Source: Oscillospiraceae bacterium (GTDB lineage Bacteria; Bacillota_A; Clostridia; Oscillospirales; Ruminococcaceae). From it: a stretch of DNA of 6,640 bases. Below, one piece after another: positions 1 to 5,413 of the stretch. Made by a program: the position numbers and the translations under genes. The stretch lies in assembly GCA_900766795.1 (NCBI GenBank), contig CAAFWX010000165.1, positions 1-6,640 of the forward strand, in the 5' to 3' direction. The notes under the pieces were generated by a model. It was not told the DNA's origin, did no database searches, and was given only the letters and a program-made list of their open reading frames with translations. How positions within the stretch are numbered: position 1 is the first letter of the stretch; the number at the start of each line of letters is the position of its first letter.

Positions 1-23
1 TCAGACGTGTGCTCTTCCGATCT
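1..23. other. Illumina adapter remnant at contig edge
   Basis: The first 23 bases match the 3' end of the Illumina TruSeq read-2 adapter, including the diagnostic GTGCTCTTCCGATCT. This is library sequence, not genome. Genomic sequence begins at about base 24, where a HisB reading frame is entered mid-motif. The adapter happens to supply a GTG at 9 in frame with hisB, so an automatic caller would give a false N-terminus reading MLFRS. Confidence 0.97.
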
Positions 24-410
24 ACCGCCGAGGATATCGGAATCGTGCTCGGCACGGCGTTTAAGGAAGCGCTTGGCGACAAGTCGGGGATAATGCGCTA
101 CGGAAGCGCGTACATTCCCATGGACGAAGCGCTCGGCTTCTGCGCGCTTGATATCAGCGCAAGACCTTACCTCGTGTTTAACGCCGAGTTTACGAACGAG
201 CGGGTAGGGGAGTTCGACACCTGTCTTACCGAGGAGTTCATGCGTGCGTTTGCGTTTAATGCGGGGATTACCCTGCACCTGCGCGTTGAGTACGGCGCAA
301 ACGACCACCACAAGATAGAAGCGCTGTTCAAGGCGCTCGCCTACGCGCTGAAACAGGCGACCAAGCGCAACACCGACGGCAGCGCGGTTTCCACAAAGGG
401 CGTGCTGTAA
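24..410 (+). CDS. hisB: Imidazoleglycerol-phosphate dehydratase, C-terminal part (5' truncated)
   Basis: HisB dehydrates imidazole glycerol phosphate to imidazole acetol phosphate, the sixth step of histidine synthesis, in the cytoplasm. About 128 residues remain of a usual 190-200. The fragment opens at T-A-E-D-I-G-I, the tail of the first metal motif HHTxED; its two histidines would lie just upstream of the adapter junction. It then holds [11 protein letters not shown] and the second metal motif [12 protein letters not shown], which together bind Mn in this family. It ends normally with TAA. The missing 5' end is an assembly-edge artefact, not a pseudogene. It seems to be the monofunctional form: the end, just after the second metal motif, shows no extra domain, but an N-terminal phosphatase fusion cannot be excluded. 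The next gene starts 3 nt later, so co-transcription is likely. Confidence 0.95.
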   Translation, partial: TAEDIGIVLGTAFKEALGDKSGIMRYGSAYIPMDEALGFCALDISARPYLVFNAEFTNERVGEFDTCLTEEFMRAFAFNAGITLHLRVEYGANDHHKIEALFKALAYALKQATKRNTDGSAVSTKGVL

Positions 411-413
411 ACC

Positions 414-1157
414 ATGGATTATTCCAACGAACTCCACAAGCTGCTGTCGCTCGAATTTAACTGCGACCCGAGTGATTTCCGAAGCCCGACAAACCTTCTC
501 ACGGAGTCAGCGCTTCATGAGGGCAGGCGGTATTACTCCGAGGAAAAGCGCTTTTTCCACATGGTTACAACAGGAGGAAATGCCGTTATAACCGCAGATA
601 ATTGCCTGCACCCGTTTCTTCGGGAATTTATGCAGAACAGACCCGGGCGTCGGCTTTTTGAATTGCCAAATCTTCTTCCTCTCGAAGCGGAGCTGAACAG
701 GCACGGATATACGCTGACCCAGACACAGCATATGTTTTTGCCAAAATGCGAGGTTGTGCCGAAAAGAACGCTTTCGGTTAAGTGGTTTTACGATGAGCAG
801 ATACACCGGTTCTACGGCGACGAGCGCTTTCCGAATGCAATATGCCCGAGATTTACTCCGAATCGTCCTGACAGAATCGTGGTTTGCGCATATGATGGTG
901 AGCAGATTATGGGAATGGCGGGCAGCTCTGAGGACTCACCTCACTGGCAGCAAATCGGCATTGACATAATGCCCGAATACCGCTCAATGGGTGTTGGAAC
1001 CTGTCTTGTCACACTATTGAAACAGGAAATCCAAAGGCTCGGCGATATCCCGTTTTACGGCACAAGCGTTTCAAATTACCATTCTTGGAACGTTGCGATA
1101 AACTGCGGATTTCGTCCTGCGTGGGTGGAAATCGGTGCAGAAAAGAGGCAGGAGTGA
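414..1157 (+). CDS. GNAT family N-acetyltransferase
   Basis: This 247-residue protein looks like a GCN5-related N-acetyltransferase, which would transfer acetyl from acetyl-CoA to an amine; the substrate is unknown. The GNAT core is in the C-terminal half, about residues 155-240. A beta strand (I-G-I-D-I-M-P-E-Y) leads into the acetyl-CoA pyrophosphate loop R190-S-M-G193-V-G195, then a helix (C-L-V-T-L-L-K-Q-E-I). The end, N-Y-H-S-W-N-V-A-I-N-C-G-F-R-P-A-W, matches the usual last helix and strand, where an acetylated molecule's CoA is contacted. Residues 1-120 are not clearly recognisable and may be a degenerate second GNAT fold or a substrate-binding extension. The ATG lies 3 nt after the hisB stop with no good ribosome binding site, which suggests translational coupling. 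Histidine pathways of this type need no acetyltransferase, so its presence between hisB and hisH is odd. Confidence 0.85.
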   Translation: MDYSNELHKLLSLEFNCDPSDFRSPTNLLTESALHEGRRYYSEEKRFFHMVTTGGNAVITADNCLHPFLREFMQNRPGRRLFELPNLLPLEAELNRHGYTLTQTQHMFLPKCEVVPKRTLSVKWFYDEQIHRFYGDERFPNAICPRFTPNRPDRIVVCAYDGEQIMGMAGSSEDSPHWQQIGIDIMPEYRSMGVGTCLVTLLKQEIQRLGDIPFYGTSVSNYHSWNVAINCGFRPAWVEIGAEKRQE

Positions 1158-1163
1158 CGTAAA

Positions 1164-1607
1164 ATGGAGCGGCAAATGCAGGGCTACAACCTTGTCGTGG
1201 TATTCTCTCCGGATGGAGAAGAAATGCTGATGTGCAGGCGGATAAAGCAGCCGTATCTAGGGCTGCTGAACTTCGTTGGCGGCAAAGTCGAGCCAAACGA
1301 GAGCGGCGAAGCCGCCGCCTACCGCGAGTTGTGGGAGGAAACGGGGATAACCCGTGCGGACATAACGCTTTTGCACCTGATGGATTTCACCTACCCGCTT
1401 GACCCGTGCTATGTCGAGGTGTGGGCGGGGCAGCTTAAGCGGGAGGTTGCGGTAAGCGGCAGCGAGAATCCGCTTTTGTGGAGCGACCTTTCCCACAACT
1501 TTTTCGACATGAGCGAGTACGCGGGCGAGGGCAATATCGGGCACATCATGGAGCACGTCAAGCTAAATGCAGACAAAATCTTCCTAAAGAAAGGAACGAC
1601 ACTATGA
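1164..1607 (+). CDS. Nudix hydrolase (MutT-like)
   Basis: Nudix enzymes hydrolyse nucleoside diphosphates linked to another moiety, using Mg held by the Nudix box. The box is complete at residues 40-62: G40, E46, then R54-E55-L-W-E58-E59-T-G61-I, fitting GX5EX7REUXEEXGU exactly. The 147-residue length and N-terminal strand (Y-N-L-V-V-V-F) ending in M-C-R-R are typical of MutT-type single-domain members. Specificity cannot be read from the sequence; oxidised dNTP cleaning is the common default guess. The start is set by AGGAG at 1150-1154, 9 nt before the ATG. The gene follows the GNAT gene by 6 nt and its stop overlaps the hisH start (ATGA), so it is translated with hisH. A role in trimming a phosphoribosyl-nucleotide intermediate of the pathway is possible but only a guess. 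Confidence 0.93.
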   Translation: MERQMQGYNLVVVFSPDGEEMLMCRRIKQPYLGLLNFVGGKVEPNESGEAAAYRELWEETGITRADITLLHLMDFTYPLDPCYVEVWAGQLKREVAVSGSENPLLWSDLSHNFFDMSEYAGEGNIGHIMEHVKLNADKIFLKKGTTL

Positions 1608-2200
1608 CAGCGATAATCGACTACGGAGCGGGAAACCTGTTCAGCGTGAAGAACGCGCTGGACTTTCTCTCGCAGGAAAACGTGATAACAAAGGACCCCG
1701 ACGACCTGCGCAGGGCTGACAGGCTCATACTTCCGGGCGTGGGCGCATTCCCCGACGCAATGCGAATGTTGAACGAAAGTGGGCTTGTCGAGGTAATCAA
1801 GGAGGAGGTTAAGCGAAAGCCGCTTCTAGGAATCTGCCTTGGTATGCAAATGCTTTTCGAGAAAGGCTATGAGTTCGGCGAAACAGACGGCTTGGGGCTT
1901 ATCAAGGGCAGCGTAAAGCTCATGACCCCCGACAACCTGCCTATCCCTCACATCGGCTGGAACGCGCTGGAAAAGAACGTTCCCTGTGCGCTTCTCGACA
2001 AATGCGCCGAGGGGGAGTACGTCTATTTCGTGCACTCCTACGCCGCCGAGTGCGACAGCAGCAACGTTGCCGCCTACTGCGACTACGGCATGAAAGTGCC
2101 CGCGCTGGTGTTTGAGGGCAACGTCTACGGCGCACAGTTCCACCCCGAAAAGAGCGGCGAAACGGGGCTTAATATCCTGCGCTGCTTCTGTGCGCTGTGA
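1604..2200 (+). CDS. hisH: Imidazole glycerol phosphate synthase, glutaminase subunit HisH
   Basis: HisH is the class I glutamine amidotransferase that releases ammonia from glutamine and passes it to HisF to make imidazole glycerol phosphate and AICAR. The 198 residues fit the family. The N-terminus I-I-D-Y-G-A-G-N-L and the oxyanion segment P44-G-V-G-A-F are present. The catalytic triad is visible: nucleophile Cys78 in G-I-C-L-G-M-Q, His180 and Glu182 in Q-F-H-P-E-K-S. The frame is open upstream to 1478, but the ATG at 1604 is the true start: it gives the standard N-terminus, has AAGGA at 1591-1595 with 8-nt spacing, and overlaps the Nudix stop by 4 nt. HisH works as a 1:1 complex with HisF, encoded two genes downstream. 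Confidence 0.98.
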   Translation: MTAIIDYGAGNLFSVKNALDFLSQENVITKDPDDLRRADRLILPGVGAFPDAMRMLNESGLVEVIKEEVKRKPLLGICLGMQMLFEKGYEFGETDGLGLIKGSVKLMTPDNLPIPHIGWNALEKNVPCALLDKCAEGEYVYFVHSYAAECDSSNVAAYCDYGMKVPALVFEGNVYGAQFHPEKSGETGLNILRCFCAL

Positions 2201-2241
2201 AAGCGTAAAAGAAAAGTTTTGCGCAATAAATTAGAACAATA

Positions 2242-2246
2242 AGGAG
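2242..2246 (+). promoter_or_regulatory. Ribosome binding site fixing the hisA start, in a 54-nt AT-rich gap
   Basis: AGGAG lies 8 nt before the ATG at 2255 and only 5 nt before an in-frame TTG at 2252, which favours the ATG. The gap 2201-2254 is the longest inside this first gene group and is AT-rich. I looked for a promoter there: TTGCGC at 2219-2224 has no -10 box at a usable distance, and there is no stem-loop with a T-run. hisA therefore probably stays on the upstream transcript. Confidence 0.7.
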
Positions 2247-2254
2247 ATAACTTG

Positions 2255-2968
2255 ATGGTTATTTTACCCGCAATCGACATAAAGGACGGGAACTGCGTGC
2301 GCCTGTACAAAGGCGATTACAGCACCGTCCAAAAGGTAGCGGACAGCTACATGGACACCGCGCGCTCATTTGAAGCGGCAGGCGCGGAGTGGATACACAT
2401 GGTTGACCTTGACGGCGCAAAGGACGCTACCCAGCAGAACAAGGAGATATTCATAGATGTCGCGAAGCACACGGGGCTGAAAGTCGAGGTGGGCGGGGGA
2501 ATACGCTCGCTCGACACGGTTGAGATGTATCTTTCGAGCGGCATTTCCCGCGTGATAATCGGCTCTGCGGCGGTTAAGAACCCCGAGCTTGTGCGGCAGG
2601 CGGTGAACGCTTTCGGCGACAGGATTGCCGTCGGGATAGACGCTAAGGGCGGGTACGTTGCCACGGAGGGCTGGCTCGAAACCTCGCAGGTTTACTTCAC
2701 CGACCTCGCAAAAGCCATGAGCGAAGCGGGAGTGAAGTACATCATCTTCACCGACATCTCAAAGGACGGCACGCTCTCGGGAGTGAACGCCGAGCAGCTT
2801 CGCGAGATAAACGAGGCGTGCTCCGCAAACATAATCGCAAGCGGCGGCGTGCACACGATTGACGACATCGCCGTATGCAGGAAGCTTGGGCTGTACGGCA
2901 CCATCTGCGGCAAGAGCCTTTATACGGGCAGCCTTGACCTTGCCGAAGCGGTGAAGCTCGCGAAGTGA
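2255..2968 (+). CDS. hisA: ProFAR isomerase HisA
   Basis: HisA is the (beta/alpha)8-barrel isomerase that converts ProFAR to PRFAR by an Amadori rearrangement, the fourth step of the pathway. At 237 residues it has normal length. The general base Asp8 sits in M-V-I-L-P-A-I-D, and the general acid Asp129 in A-V-G-I-D-A-K-G-G. The two phosphate-binding loops appear as E-V-G-G-G-I-R (78-84), followed by I-I-G-S-A-A (101-106), and as I-I-A-S-G-G-V (193-199). The T166-D-I-x-K-D171-G172 motif supplies the loop threonine known to matter in catalysis. These repeated half-barrel motifs match those in HisF just downstream, the known ancient duplication. The stop is 15 nt before hisF. Confidence 0.98.
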   Translation: MVILPAIDIKDGNCVRLYKGDYSTVQKVADSYMDTARSFEAAGAEWIHMVDLDGAKDATQQNKEIFIDVAKHTGLKVEVGGGIRSLDTVEMYLSSGISRVIIGSAAVKNPELVRQAVNAFGDRIAVGIDAKGGYVATEGWLETSQVYFTDLAKAMSEAGVKYIIFTDISKDGTLSGVNAEQLREINEACSANIIASGGVHTIDDIAVCRKLGLYGTICGKSLYTGSLDLAEAVKLAK

Positions 2969-2983
2969 GAAAGGAGAACGCAA

Positions 2984-3754
2984 ATGCTTGCAAAAAGGAT
3001 TATCCCCTGCCTTGACGTGAGAAACGGAAAGGTAGTCAAGGGCGTAAATTTTGAGGGAGTAAAGGACGTAGGCGACCCCGTGGAGCTTGCTGTGGAGTAC
3101 AACCGTCAGGGCGCGGACGAAATCGTGTTCTATGACATCACGGCGTCCTTCGAGGGGCGCGGAGTAATGCTGGACGTTGTGCGCAAAACGGCGGCGCAGG
3201 TGTTTGTGCCGCTGTGCGTTGGCGGCGGAATATCGAGCGTTGAGGACTTCCGCGACACGCTGAGAGCCGGCGCAGACAAGGTTTCCGTAAACTCGCAGGC
3301 GGTGAAGAACCCGAAGCTAATCAGCGACGCTGCGGAGATTTTCGGCTCGCAGTGCGTTGTTGTCGGCATTGACGCGAAGCGCAACGGCAAAGGCGGCTAT
3401 AACGTGTTCATCAACGGCGGCAGGGTAGACATGAATCTTGATTTAGGCGACTGGGTAAAGGAGATTGAACAACGCGGCGCGGGTGAGATTTGCCTGAACT
3501 CCATCGACACGGACGGAGTGCGGGGCGGCTTTGATATTGAAATGCTGAATTTCGTGTGCGAGCGGGTGTCCATTCCCGTTATCGCGAGCGGCGGCTGCGG
3601 CGCAATCAACCACTTCTCCGAGGTGTTTGAGCAGACCAACTCCTCCGCTGCGCTGGCGGCTTCGCTGTTCCATTTCAAGGAACTTACCGTTGACGAGGTA
3701 AAGGCGCACCTTAAGGCGCACAATATCCCTGTCAGAACCTTTGGTGCAAAGTGA
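2984..3754 (+). CDS. hisF: Imidazole glycerol phosphate synthase, cyclase subunit HisF
   Basis: HisF takes ammonia from HisH through its barrel and cyclises PRFAR to imidazole glycerol phosphate plus AICAR. The 256 residues are typical. Catalytic Asp11 lies in [11 protein letters not shown] and Asp130 in V-V-V-G-I-D-A-K. Phosphate-binding segments V-G-G-G-I (79-83) and I-A-S-G-G-C-G (200-206) are present. The segment usually read D-G-T-K-x-G-Y-D is here D177-G-V-R-G-G-F-D184, a small variation that still keeps the aspartates. The C-terminus ends N-I-P-V-R-T as is common. AAGGAG at 2971-2976 lies 7 nt before the ATG. The stop shares one base with the start of the DUF4253 gene (TGATG), so the two are probably translationally coupled. 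Confidence 0.98.
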   Translation: MLAKRIIPCLDVRNGKVVKGVNFEGVKDVGDPVELAVEYNRQGADEIVFYDITASFEGRGVMLDVVRKTAAQVFVPLCVGGGISSVEDFRDTLRAGADKVSVNSQAVKNPKLISDAAEIFGSQCVVVGIDAKRNGKGGYNVFINGGRVDMNLDLGDWVKEIEQRGAGEICLNSIDTDGVRGGFDIEMLNFVCERVSIPVIASGGCGAINHFSEVFEQTNSSAALAASLFHFKELTVDEVKAHLKAHNIPVRTFGAK

Positions 3755-4509
3755 TGGGAATTTTCGGGAACAAGCCGAGCGAAAATGCTCGGAAGATAAT
3801 GGATTTTCTCGGCTGCAAGTGCGACTATTTCCCCGCGGCAAAAAACGGCAAGGCAATCCGCATAGCCTACGAGGACGCCTACGGCAAGCGCAATCTCACG
3901 GGCACAACCCCGCTTGTTATCGTGGTTGACGATGTGCTTGCGCAGTGGCTTGACGCGCTGCAAGAGGACGAATTTGAGCAGGGAGAAACTCCCGCAGATT
4001 ACAGGCAGCGCCTGCTGAATACCCCTGCGATTAGCCCCGTCAAGTGGTTCTCCGACCGTATCACCGAGTATAAGGAGAATTACTCCGAGGACGATTGGAA
4101 CGGCATGGTGGGCGATATTGAGCCTGCCGAGCCTAACAACAGCTTTTCGGGTTTTGAGAACTTCGACGGAAGCGGGCGGGAAGCGATTCTCGCGCATATC
4201 CCTGCCGAAAACCCGTGGGAACTTCTCGCGTGGCTGCCAATCGGCGGGTGGAACGAGTGCCCCGAGCCTGTTGACATGCTTTCCGTCGCGAAATATTGGT
4301 ACGAGCGTTATCGCGCCGTGCCTGCCGTAATCTCGCACGATACACTGGAGTTCTCCGCGCAGCCCCTGCCAGACGACGGCGCGGCGGCTGCGGCAGCGCT
4401 TGAGCAGTACGCTTTCTGCCCCGATGTAATCGAGCAGGGATTTGAGGTTATGGGCAGGCTTGCGGGGTCGCTCAGAAACTCCACCGTGTGGTATTTCTGG
4501 TGGGACTGA
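3754..4509 (+). CDS. DUF4253 domain protein
   Basis: A 251-residue cytoplasmic protein of unknown function; there is no signal peptide or membrane segment. The last 100 residues look like DUF4253. The cues are W-L-P-I-G-G-W-N-E-C-P-x-P (160-172), Y-W-Y-E-R-Y-x-A-V-P-A-V-I-S-H-D (181-196), E-Q-Y-A-F-C-P-D (217-224) and the terminal W-Y-F-W-W-D, a hallmark of that family as I recall it. Residues 1-150 are less conserved and rich in acidic residues, with a basic N-terminal 50. ATG 3754 was chosen over the adjacent GTG 3751 because it makes the TGATG junction with hisF; no clear ribosome binding site is seen. Its link to histidine synthesis is unknown. The family name rests on motif memory. Confidence 0.75.
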   Translation: MGIFGNKPSENARKIMDFLGCKCDYFPAAKNGKAIRIAYEDAYGKRNLTGTTPLVIVVDDVLAQWLDALQEDEFEQGETPADYRQRLLNTPAISPVKWFSDRITEYKENYSEDDWNGMVGDIEPAEPNNSFSGFENFDGSGREAILAHIPAENPWELLAWLPIGGWNECPEPVDMLSVAKYWYERYRAVPAVISHDTLEFSAQPLPDDGAAAAAALEQYAFCPDVIEQGFEVMGRLAGSLRNSTVWYFWWD

Positions 4510-4516
4510 ACGGGGC

Positions 4517-4545
4517 TTGCATTGCGCGGAAAAAAGTGCTATAAT
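4517..4545 (+). promoter_or_regulatory. Sigma-A-type promoter of hisI-hisE-sigma-like operon
   Basis: The -35 box TTGCAT (4517-4522) and a consensus -10 TATAAT (4540-4545) are separated by exactly 17 bp, with TG at 4537-4538 giving an extended -10. Transcription should begin near 4552. The -35 starts 7 bp after the DUF4253 stop, so this promoter is inside the his locus and allows hisI and hisE to be expressed apart from hisBHAF. A CGCGGAAA motif sits in the spacer at 4525-4532, a place where a bound repressor would block polymerase. Confidence 0.88.
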
Positions 4546-4552
4546 TATAACA

Positions 4553-4574
4553 GCGCCGCTTAATCGGCGGTCGC
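4553..4574 (+). promoter_or_regulatory. GC-rich hairpin at the 5' end of the hisI leader
   Basis: GCG-CCGC (4553-4559) can pair with GCGG-T-CGC (4567-4574): seven GC pairs with one bulged T and a 7-nt loop. It begins within a base or two of the predicted transcription start. It is followed by A-rich sequence, not a T-run, so it is not a terminator. Hairpins placed right at a 5' end are known to slow mRNA decay; that is inferred here. The rest of the leader (to 4665) has no recognisable riboswitch, T-box or His-rich leader peptide. Confidence 0.5.
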
Positions 4575-4632
4575 CGCGGAAAAACAGGGGATAACTGCCA
4601 AGCTGACAATGCGCAAGCCCCAAAAACACGGC

Positions 4633-4646
4633 ATTTCCGCGGAAAT
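4633..4646. promoter_or_regulatory. Perfect 14-bp palindrome in the hisI leader
   Basis: ATTTCCGCGGAAAT is its own reverse complement and lies 19 bp before the hisI start, just ahead of the GAGG ribosome binding site. Such symmetry is typical of a dimeric repressor operator. Its half CGCGGAAA recurs at 4525-4532 (promoter spacer) and 4575-4582 (early leader), and a one-mismatch version of its 12-bp core is in the fba leader at 6257-6268. No regulator is identified. Confidence 0.45.
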
Positions 4647-4665
4647 AAATTCACCCGAGGTGTGT

Positions 4666-5085
4666 ATGGGACTTATTGAAGAAACCGACGAGCTTATGCT
4701 TGATTTTGAAAAGCTTAACAAGATATCAGCGGACAACCATGTAATCCCCGTTGCTGTGCAGAACATGCTGACGAAAGAGGTCATTCTCGTTGCCTATGTC
4801 AATGAGCAGGCTTTGAAGAAGTCCATTGAGCTGCGCAAGGCGGTGTTCTGGAGCACCTCGCGAAACGAGCTTTGGTACAAGGGGCTGGAGTCAGGGAACA
4901 CGTTCACCCTGCACCATATTTTCGTCAACTGCGAGCAAAACTCACTGGTGTTTCAGGTGACGCCCGACAAGGGAAACATCTGTCACACAAGCTTCAACGG
5001 AGTTGCGAACAACTGCTACTACCGCGAGCTTGACATGGACACGGGCAGGCTGATAAATCTTAACAAACAAAGGGATAAGGAGTAA
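4666..5085 (+). CDS. hisI: Phosphoribosyl-AMP cyclohydrolase HisI (divergent metal-site subfamily)
   Basis: HisI opens the purine ring of phosphoribosyl-AMP to give ProFAR, the third pathway step, using Zn and Mg. The core is clear: V-F-W-S-T-S-R-N-E-L-W-Y-K-G-x-x-S-G-N (60-78), then N88-C89-E-Q-N92-S-L, and C106-H-T ... C117-Y-Y-R. The usual D-C-D-x-D Asp triad is N-C-E-Q-N here, and the two C-terminal cysteines are 11 apart instead of about 7. The three cysteines that bind Zn are kept, so I think it is an active subfamily and not a broken gene. The frame opens at ATG 4609, but ATG 4666 (139 aa) is preferred because GAGG lies at 4657-4660; ATG 4696 (M-L-D-F-E-K-L) is also possible. HisE follows after 4 nt. 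Confidence 0.9.
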   Translation: MGLIEETDELMLDFEKLNKISADNHVIPVAVQNMLTKEVILVAYVNEQALKKSIELRKAVFWSTSRNELWYKGLESGNTFTLHHIFVNCEQNSLVFQVTPDKGNICHTSFNGVANNCYYRELDMDTGRLINLNKQRDKE

Positions 5086-5089
5086 CATT

Positions 5090-5413
5090 ATGCAGGCATT
5101 CAAGGACACATTTGACGTTGTTGCAGACCGCAGGGACAACCCGCAGGAGGGTTCCTACACCTGCTATCTTTTCGAGAAAGGTCTGGACAAGATTCTGAAG
5201 AAGTGCGGCGAGGAGTGCACCGAGATGGTGATTGCCGCTAAAAATCAGGACAAGGAGGAGCTTGTCAACGAGATAAACGACCTGCTGTATCACACCATCG
5301 TGCTGATGGTGGAGTGCGGGGTGTCGGTTGAGGACGTGGAGGCTGTCATGGCGGAGCGTGCGAAGAAGATTGGCAACCTCAAGCAGTTCCATGTGAGCGA
5401 CCATAACACCTGA
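5090..5413 (+). CDS. hisE: Phosphoribosyl-ATP pyrophosphatase HisE
   Basis: HisE removes pyrophosphate from phosphoribosyl-ATP to give phosphoribosyl-AMP, the substrate of HisI encoded just before it. This is the second pathway step. The 107-residue all-helical protein of the MazG-like superfamily shows G-S-Y-T-C-Y-L-F-E-K-G-L-D-K-I-L-K-K (21-38). The metal-binding acidic residues E41-E42-x-x-E45 and E61-x-x-D64 (N-E-I-N-D-L-L-Y-H) are both in place. AAGGAG at 5077-5082 is 7 nt before the ATG. HisI and HisE are often fused in Proteobacteria, but are separate and adjacent here. The stop overlaps the next start by one base (TGATG), the same arrangement as hisF/DUF4253. Confidence 0.97.
   Translation: MQAFKDTFDVVADRRDNPQEGSYTCYLFEKGLDKILKKCGEECTEMVIAAKNQDKEELVNEINDLLYHTIVLMVECGVSVEDVEAVMAERAKKIGNLKQFHVSDHNT

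Larger units (their letters stand above)
4512..4621. repeat. 9-bp inverted repeat flanking the hisI promoter
   Basis: GGGGCTTGC at 4512-4520 and its exact reverse complement GCAAGCCCC at 4613-4621 bracket about 110 bp that hold the whole promoter and most of the leader. The left arm overlaps the -35 box, so transcripts from this promoter contain only the right arm. Read-through transcripts from the upstream his genes contain both and could fold. A small transposable remnant is an alternative; no target duplication was evident. Confidence 0.45.

Noticed and set aside
1478..1603. 42-codon N-terminal extension of hisH
   Set aside because: It overlaps the Nudix gene in another frame, encodes low-complexity basic sequence, and the ATG at 1604 has a good ribosome binding site and gives the standard HisH N-terminus.
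2201..2254. Promoter in the hisH-hisA gap
   Set aside because: The gap is AT-rich but TTGCGC at 2219-2224 has no -10 box at 16-18 bp; that position is occupied by the ribosome binding site.
3397..4629. 410-codon open frame on the minus strand
   Set aside because: It runs antisense to hisF and the DUF4253 gene, both supported by motifs. Its protein is rich in Arg, Pro and Ser with no domain, and there is no promoter or ribosome binding site. It is a by-product of GC-rich codon use.
4609..4665. 19-codon N-terminal extension of hisI
   Set aside because: It crosses the 14-bp palindrome and has no ribosome binding site at a proper distance; the extra residues resemble no HisI N-terminus. ATG 4666 with GAGG upstream is better.
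4552..4665. His attenuator, T-box or riboswitch in the hisI leader
   Set aside because: There is no run of histidine codons, no T-box consensus and no stem followed by a T-run, and the leader is only about 114 nt.
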